Assembly (NCBI RefSeq): GCF_020715685.1
Contig: NZ_CP085840.1
Coordinates: 1,054,001 to 1,118,000, forward strand
Length of the DNA stretch: 64,000 nt
Source: Dermatobacter hominis
GTDB lineage: Bacteria; Actinomycetota; Acidimicrobiia; Acidimicrobiales; Microtrichaceae
Direction: 5' to 3'
Below, piece after piece: positions 59,515 through 64,000 of the stretch. Under the pieces are notes generated by a model that searched no databases, was not told the DNA's origin, and saw nothing but the letters and a program-made list of their open reading frames with translations. Made by a program: the position numbers and the translations under genes. Position 1 is the stretch's first letter; each line of letters begins with the position of its first letter.

Positions 59515-61143
59515 GTGTCACGCCCCCGGAAGGTGCTCGTCGGCGTCATCGCCGCGCCGCTGATCGTCATCGCGCTCGTCGCGTCGGCGTGGGCCGTGGA
59601 CGCCGCGGTGCTGAACCGGGACGCCGTGGTGCGCAACGTCGAGCTGGCCGGCGAGCCGGTCGGCGGCATGACGAAGGCGCAGCTCACCACGGCCGTCGAG
59701 GCCATGGCCGAGGACTTCCCCTCGACCGAGGTCACGATCGACGCCGGCGACGTCCACCTCACGAGCACCGCCGGCGAGCTCGGGATGTCCATCGACGTCG
59801 ACCGCTCGGTCGCCCGGGCCTGGGACGTCGGCCGCGACGACCCGCTCCCGACCCGACCCGTGCGCTGGCTCGGCTCGGTGATGTCGCCCCGCACCGTCGA
59901 CGCCGCGGTGACCCTCGACGGCGCCGCGCTCACGCAGCAGCTCGCCGCGCTCGAGGGCGACAAGCGCTCCGATCCCGTCGAGCCGTCGATGACGGCCAAC
60001 GAGGAGGGCGTGGCGCTCGTGCCCGGCAAGGACGGCATCGAGCTGACGACGAACTCGGTCGCGGCCGCCCTGCCCTCGGGCGTGTCCGACCTCGGCGCCC
60101 CCATCGCGATCGACGTGCAGCGGGCGGTCACCAAGCCGAAGATGACCGACCAGTCGGTGCAGGCGCTCGTCGACAAGGCGAACCAGGTCACCACCGGCAA
60201 GGTCGAGCTCAGCGCCGCCGGCAAGGCCTTCGAGATCGAGGGCAAGGACTTCCGGCCCGCCTTCGCCGTCGTCGTCGGCGGCACGCCCGAGGCCCCGACG
60301 CCGCAGCTCACGATGAACGCCGACTCGGTCGCCAAGCTGCTGGCCGCCAACATGCCCGCCGGGTCCGGCAATCCGACGGGCGTGCGCTTCGCGATCCAGG
60401 GCGGCGTCCCGGTGCCCCAGCCCGGCCAGGACGCCCAGGTCTGCTGCGGCCCCGAGGCCCCGCAGAAGATCGTCGACGCCCTGCTCGCCGGCACCACGAA
60501 GATCGACCTGCCGACCCGGACCATGACGGCCGCCGAGGGCGTCGAGTGGGCCAAGGGCCTCGGCGTGAAGCAGGTCGTCGGCGAGTTCACGACGCGGCAC
60601 CCCGCCGGCCAGCCCCGCGTCAAGAACATCCACACGATCTCCGACGCCACCCGCGGCGTGCTGATCGCCCCCGGCGACACGTTCTCGGTGAACCAGTTCA
60701 TCGGCAAGCGCACGCCCGAGAAGGGCTACGTCCAGGCCCCGGTGATCGAGAACGGCGAGCACACCGAGGACTACGGCGGCGGCATCAGCCAGTACGCCAC
60801 GACGCTGTTCAACGCCGCCTTCTTCGCCGGCCTCGACATCCCGGCCTACAAGGCGCACTCGGAGTACATCAGCCGCTACCCGTTCGGCCGCGAGGCGACG
60901 CTCGCCTACCCGAGCGTCGACCTGAAGATCAAGAACAACACGCCCTACGGCGTGGTCATCTGGCCGACCTACACCGACTCGTCGATCACGGTGCAGCTGT
61001 GGTCGACGCAGTTCGCGCGCGGCGAGCAGACGGCGCAGAACCCGAAGAGCGGCTGCGGCAAGATCACGACGCAGCGCACCCGGACGTTCGTGGACGGCCA
61101 CACCGACCAGCAGAACTTCTCCGCCAGCTACCGCTGCATCTGA
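59515..61143 (+). CDS. VanW-family exported protein with peptidoglycan-binding-like repeats
   Basis: Protein of 542 aa. A basic N-terminus and one hydrophobic helix (VLVGVIAAPLIVIALVASAWAVDAAV) serve as signal or anchor. Two PG_binding_4-like modules follow (about 45-200 and 200-300; VGGMTKAQLTTAVEAMAEDFPSTEVTIDAGD). The C-terminal VanW domain spans about residues 345-485 (PRVKNIHTISDATRGVLIAPGDTFSVNQFIGKRTPEKGY, ENGEHTEDYGGGISQYATTLFNAAFFAGLD). VanW proteins occur in vancomycin-resistance clusters and spore-wall loci, but their activity is unknown. GTG start; TAGTGC lies too close to be a leaderless -10. Confidence 0.9.
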   Translation: MSRPRKVLVGVIAAPLIVIALVASAWAVDAAVLNRDAVVRNVELAGEPVGGMTKAQLTTAVEAMAEDFPSTEVTIDAGDVHLTSTAGELGMSIDVDRSVARAWDVGRDDPLPTRPVRWLGSVMSPRTVDAAVTLDGAALTQQLAALEGDKRSDPVEPSMTANEEGVALVPGKDGIELTTNSVAAALPSGVSDLGAPIAIDVQRAVTKPKMTDQSVQALVDKANQVTTGKVELSAAGKAFEIEGKDFRPAFAVVVGGTPEAPTPQLTMNADSVAKLLAANMPAGSGNPTGVRFAIQGGVPVPQPGQDAQVCCGPEAPQKIVDALLAGTTKIDLPTRTMTAAEGVEWAKGLGVKQVVGEFTTRHPAGQPRVKNIHTISDATRGVLIAPGDTFSVNQFIGKRTPEKGYVQAPVIENGEHTEDYGGGISQYATTLFNAAFFAGLDIPAYKAHSEYISRYPFGREATLAYPSVDLKIKNNTPYGVVIWPTYTDSSITVQLWSTQFARGEQTAQNPKSGCGKITTQRTRTFVDGHTDQQNFSASYRCI

Positions 61144-61225
61144 CGGTCGGTCGACGCGCCCGGCGACCGGCGCACCGCACGGGTCCGGACGCACGGCGAC
61201 CGGACGGCCGACGCCCCACCGGCTC

Positions 61226-61231
61226 TAGTCT
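61226..61231 (+). promoter_or_regulatory. Predicted -10 element of the WS/DGAT gene (leaderless)
   Basis: TAGTCT, 6 nt before the GTG at 61238. Confidence 0.6.
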
Positions 61232-61237
61232 GGGCCG

Positions 61238-62647
61238 GTGGACGACGACCCGACCGAGGCCCCGATCCGGTACCACGACCGGATGAGCGACGAGGACGCG
61301 CTCATGTGGTCGATCGAGAAGGACCCCATGCTGCGGTCCACGATCACGACGGTGATCCTCCTCGAGCGCCCGATCGACCGCGAGACGCTGCGGCGCACGT
61401 TCGAGCGGCTGACGCGCGTGGTCCCCCGGCTGCGGCAGCGGGTGCGGTCCAACCTCATGTCGCTGGCGCCGCCGCGCTGGGAGATCGACCCGAACTTCGA
61501 CCTCGACTACCACCTGCGCGCGGCAAGGGTGCCCGGGGAGGGCACGCTGCGCGACCTGCTGCGGATGACCCAGCCGATCGCGGTGCAGGGCTTCGATCGG
61601 GCCCGGCCGCAGTGGGAGTGCACGGCGGTCGACGGCCTGGCGGACGGTCGCGACGCCCTCATCCTGAAGTTCCACCACGCCATGACCGACGGCGTCGGCG
61701 GCGTCCGGCTGATGCTCGAGCTCTTCGACCTGACGCCCGACGCGCCCGAGCGGGCCATGCCGCCCGCTCCCCCGGTCCACGTCCTCAACCAGACCGAGCG
61801 CTTCACCGACGCGCTCGCTCACCAGGCCCGGACCCAGGTCGGCCTGCTGCGCGAGCTGTCGGGCGCCGGGATCCACACGTTGACGAGCGCCGTCGCCGAC
61901 CCGGTCGGCACGTTCGCCAACGGCGCCGAGCTGGCGGCGTCGGCCGCACGGGTGCTCCGGCCGTCGCCGGCGCCGATGTCGCCGATCATGTCGGGCCGCT
62001 CGCTGTCGAGCCACCTCGAGGCGCTGAGCCTCCCGCTCGACCTGGCCAAGAAGGCCGGCAAGCGCGTCGGAGGCTCGCTCAACGACACGTACGTCACCGG
62101 CCTCGTCCGGGGCCTGCAGCTGTACCACGGGCGTCACGGGGCGTCGCTCCAGGACCTGCGGATGGGCATGCCGATCAACGTCCGCAGCGGCGAGATGACC
62201 GACACGGCCGGCAACGCGTTCGTCCCCGCCCGCTTCGAGATCCCGGTCCACGCCCAGGACGTCATCGAGCTCATGCGGACGATCCGCCGCCGCATGATGT
62301 CGGCGCGCGACGAGCCCGCGAACCAGCTCGTCGAGCCCGTGGCCAACCTGCTCAACCGGTTGCCCACCACCGTCGTCACCCAGGTGTTCGGCTCGATGAT
62401 GAAGGGCCTCGACTTCCAGGCGTCGAACGTGCCCGGCTCGCCCGTGCCGGTGTACCTCCGCGGCATCCCGGTCGAGGCGGTCATCCCCTTCGGTCCGCTG
62501 GCCGGCGCCGCCTGCAACGTCACGCTGCTCAGCTACCAGAACGACCTCAACATCGGCCTCAACATCGACCCCGCCGCGGTCCCCGACCCCGAGTCGTTCA
62601 TCGAGTGCGTCCGCCTGGGCTATGACGAGGTGCTCGACCTGGCGTGA
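61238..62647 (+). CDS. WS/DGAT-type acyltransferase (wax ester synthase/diacylglycerol acyltransferase)
   Basis: Acyl-CoA-dependent O-acyltransferase of 469 aa. The catalytic HHxxxDG motif is KFHHAMTDGVGG near residues 147-153. The N-terminus has the family pattern MSDEDALMWSIEKDP, and the second domain carries SLNDTYVTGLVRGLQLY, GMPINVRSG and NVPGSPVPVYLRGIPVEA. Members make wax esters or triacylglycerol, storage lipids common in actinobacteria. Paralogues lacking strong activity are frequent, so the exact product is uncertain. GTG start with a leaderless promoter. Confidence 0.92.
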   Translation: MDDDPTEAPIRYHDRMSDEDALMWSIEKDPMLRSTITTVILLERPIDRETLRRTFERLTRVVPRLRQRVRSNLMSLAPPRWEIDPNFDLDYHLRAARVPGEGTLRDLLRMTQPIAVQGFDRARPQWECTAVDGLADGRDALILKFHHAMTDGVGGVRLMLELFDLTPDAPERAMPPAPPVHVLNQTERFTDALAHQARTQVGLLRELSGAGIHTLTSAVADPVGTFANGAELAASAARVLRPSPAPMSPIMSGRSLSSHLEALSLPLDLAKKAGKRVGGSLNDTYVTGLVRGLQLYHGRHGASLQDLRMGMPINVRSGEMTDTAGNAFVPARFEIPVHAQDVIELMRTIRRRMMSARDEPANQLVEPVANLLNRLPTTVVTQVFGSMMKGLDFQASNVPGSPVPVYLRGIPVEAVIPFGPLAGAACNVTLLSYQNDLNIGLNIDPAAVPDPESFIECVRLGYDEVLDLA

Positions 62648-62724
62648 GGTAGGCCGGTCGGGTCCGGTGCCGCCGAGGTGCCGCAGGACCGCCGCAGCAC
62701 GCACCGAACGAGGAGAGCACGAAC

Positions 62725-63723
62725 GTGGAACACCGCTACCTGGGTCGATCGGGTCTGAAGGTCAGTGCCATCTCCTACGGGAACTGGATCACGCACGGCT
62801 CCCAGGTCGACGACGACACGGCCATCGCCGCCGTCCACGAGGCGCTCGACCAGGGCATCACCACGTTCGACACCGCCGACGTGTACGCCGGCACCCGCGC
62901 CGAGGCCGTGATGGGCACCGCCCTGGCCGGCCAGCGCCGCGAGGGCCTCGAGATCTGCACGAAGGTGTACTGGCCGACCGGGTCGGGCCCCAACGACCGC
63001 GGCCTGTCGCGCAAGCACATCCAGGAGAGCTGCGACGCGTCGCTCCGCCGGCTCCAGACCGACCACATCGACCTCTACCAGGCCCACCGCTACGACCACG
63101 AGACGCCGCTCGAGGAGACGATGGTCGCCTTCGCCGACCTCGTGCGCAGCGGCAAGGTCCTCTACATCGGCGTGTCGGAGTGGGACGCCGAGCAGATCAC
63201 CGCCGGCGCCGAGCTCGCCCGCGAGCTCCGGATCCCGTTCATCTCCAACCAGCCCCAGTACTCCCTGCTGTGGCGCGTGATCGAGGCCGAGGTGATCCCG
63301 GCCAGCGTGGCGGCCGGCGTCGGCCAGATCGTCTGGTCGCCGATCGCGCAGGGCGTCCTCACCGGCAAGTACCTGCCGGGCCAGCCGGTGCCCGAGGGCT
63401 CGCGCGCCACCGACGACCAGGGCGGCGCCGACTTCGTCCGCCGCTTCCTGCGCGACGACGTGCTCGAGGCGGTGCAGAAGATGGTGCCGCTGGTCCGCGA
63501 CGCCGGCCTGACGATGGCCCAGTACGCGGTCGCCTGGGTGCTGCGGAACCCCGACGTCGGCTCCGCGATCGTCGGCGCCTCGCGTCCCGAGCAGCTGACC
63601 GAGAACGTGGTCGCCGCCGACCTCACCCTCGACGACGACCTCGTCGCGGCCGTCGACGCGGTGCTGGAGCCGGTGCTGGAGCGGGACCCGTCGAAGACCG
63701 TCTCCCCGCCGACGCGCCCCTGA
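62725..63723 (+). CDS. Aldo/keto reductase
   Basis: NADPH-dependent (beta/alpha)8 oxidoreductase of 332 aa, closest to the voltage-gated potassium-channel beta-subunit-like branch (EHRYLGRSGLKVSAISYGNW). Catalytic tetrad: Asp and Tyr in FDTADVYAG, Lys in EICTKVYW, His in DLYQAHRYD. The nucleotide-binding end is SAIVGASRPEQLTENV. GTG start with CGAGGAGAG upstream. It may reduce aldehydes such as methylglyoxal. No partner gene indicates a specific substrate. Confidence 0.92.
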   Translation: MEHRYLGRSGLKVSAISYGNWITHGSQVDDDTAIAAVHEALDQGITTFDTADVYAGTRAEAVMGTALAGQRREGLEICTKVYWPTGSGPNDRGLSRKHIQESCDASLRRLQTDHIDLYQAHRYDHETPLEETMVAFADLVRSGKVLYIGVSEWDAEQITAGAELARELRIPFISNQPQYSLLWRVIEAEVIPASVAAGVGQIVWSPIAQGVLTGKYLPGQPVPEGSRATDDQGGADFVRRFLRDDVLEAVQKMVPLVRDAGLTMAQYAVAWVLRNPDVGSAIVGASRPEQLTENVVAADLTLDDDLVAAVDAVLEPVLERDPSKTVSPPTRP

Positions 63724-63756
63724 CGGGGGTGCCGGCCGGCGGCGCAGGGCCGGCGC

Positions 63757-64000
63757 TCAGAAGACGCCGGGCCGGCGCGTGACCGGCGGCTGCGCCGACC
63801 AGGCGAAGTCGATCCACCGATCGGTCCGCCGCCAGACGTAGTCGGGTCGGATCACCGACCGCGACTTCTCGTAGACCACCAGCGTCCGGACCTCGGCCAC
63901 GGTGTCGGCGACCATGTCGCGCACGAGCTGCAGCGTCTCGCCGGTGTCGGCCACGTCGTCGGCCACGAGCACCTTCGTGTCGGCGAGGTGCACGAGCTCG
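63757..64000 (-). CDS. Phosphoribosyltransferase, 5' part outside the window
   Basis: Only the C-terminal 80 residues are in the window and the frame stays open to the window end. The PRPP-binding loop VLVADDVADTGETLQLVRDMV is intact, followed by VAEVRTLVVYEKSRSVIRPDYVWRRTDRWIDFAW. The W-R-x-T-x-x-W-I-x-F-x-W pattern is typical of xanthine/hypoxanthine phosphoribosyltransferases (Gpt/XPRT-like). Convergent with the aldo/keto reductase; GCCGGC and GCCGGC arms in the gap (about 63731-63753) may form a terminator. Confidence 0.82.
   Translation of the reverse strand, partial: ELVHLADTKVLVADDVADTGETLQLVRDMVADTVAEVRTLVVYEKSRSVIRPDYVWRRTDRWIDFAWSAQPPVTRRPGVF

Overview
The window is 64 kb of very GC-rich, gene-dense bacterial chromosome with almost no mobile or accessory DNA. 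Gene content points to an actinobacterium. It carries the mycobacterial-type order rsmD-coaD-sepIVA-DUF177-rpmF-acyl carrier protein-rnc-fpg-smc and the mismatch endonuclease NucS. It also has the fused 2-oxoglutarate metabolic enzyme Kgd, a GTP-dependent PEP carboxykinase, a WS/DGAT acyltransferase and a luciferase-like (F420-type) oxidoreductase. I infer class Acidimicrobiia or a close relative, but a 16S rRNA or marker-gene tree would be needed to confirm it.

Layout. 1-2500: end of a phosphonate pair (phnW plus a PhnX-like HAD hydrolase) and a TMEM175-type membrane protein. 2511-7084: ftsY, then a divergent MoxR-DUF58-VWA operon. 7161-20202: a long minus-strand block of housekeeping genes (smc, fpg-like, rnc, acp, rpmF, DUF177, sepIVA, coaD, rsmD, a lipoprotein, recG, a degenerate DhaL/FakA-like gene and an anchored protein). 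20300-25381: rpmB, a cold-shock-like protein, pckG, and a YbdK ligase overlapping an M20 amidohydrolase. 25435-31309: small unknowns, a PIG-L deacetylase, a CoA-transferase/racemase, nagA and a Gfo/Idh oxidoreductase. 31402-34225: an overlapping LLM oxidoreductase-galT-galK unit. 34305-43446: an acetyltransferase, a PH-domain protein, a UvrD2 helicase, a thioesterase, xth and kgd. 43563-48413: a HAD phosphatase, a PIN/NYN-S1-histone-H1-like fusion, ettA and two small proteins. 48472-52362: sulfate activation (cysD-cysN-cysC, with divergent cysQ). 52385-64000: an ABC1 kinase, typA, DUF4395, nucS, MaoC and SDR lipid enzymes, a VanW protein, WS/DGAT, an aldo/keto reductase and the end of a phosphoribosyltransferase.

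Gene expression signals. At least fourteen genes have a TAnnnT -10 hexamer ending 6-8 nt before the start codon and no Shine-Dalgarno sequence, which is the signature of leaderless transcription. Genes inside operons overlap mostly as ATGA/GTGA. Convergent gene ends carry strong GC hairpins.

Most notable items: (i) the RNase-like/S1/KAPAKK-tail fusion at 44397; (ii) a one-base frameshift near the 3' end of smc; (iii) two near-identical long palindromes at 43463 and 53997, plus a third nested inverted-repeat structure at 56084; (iv) a 35-bp duplication that creates a 24-codon mini-gene between cysD and cysN; (v) a 12-bp inverted repeat over the predicted cysD promoter; (vi) an Fpg-fold protein and a DhaL-fold protein that have lost family-defining residues. 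I found no CRISPR array, prophage, transposase, tRNA or rRNA.
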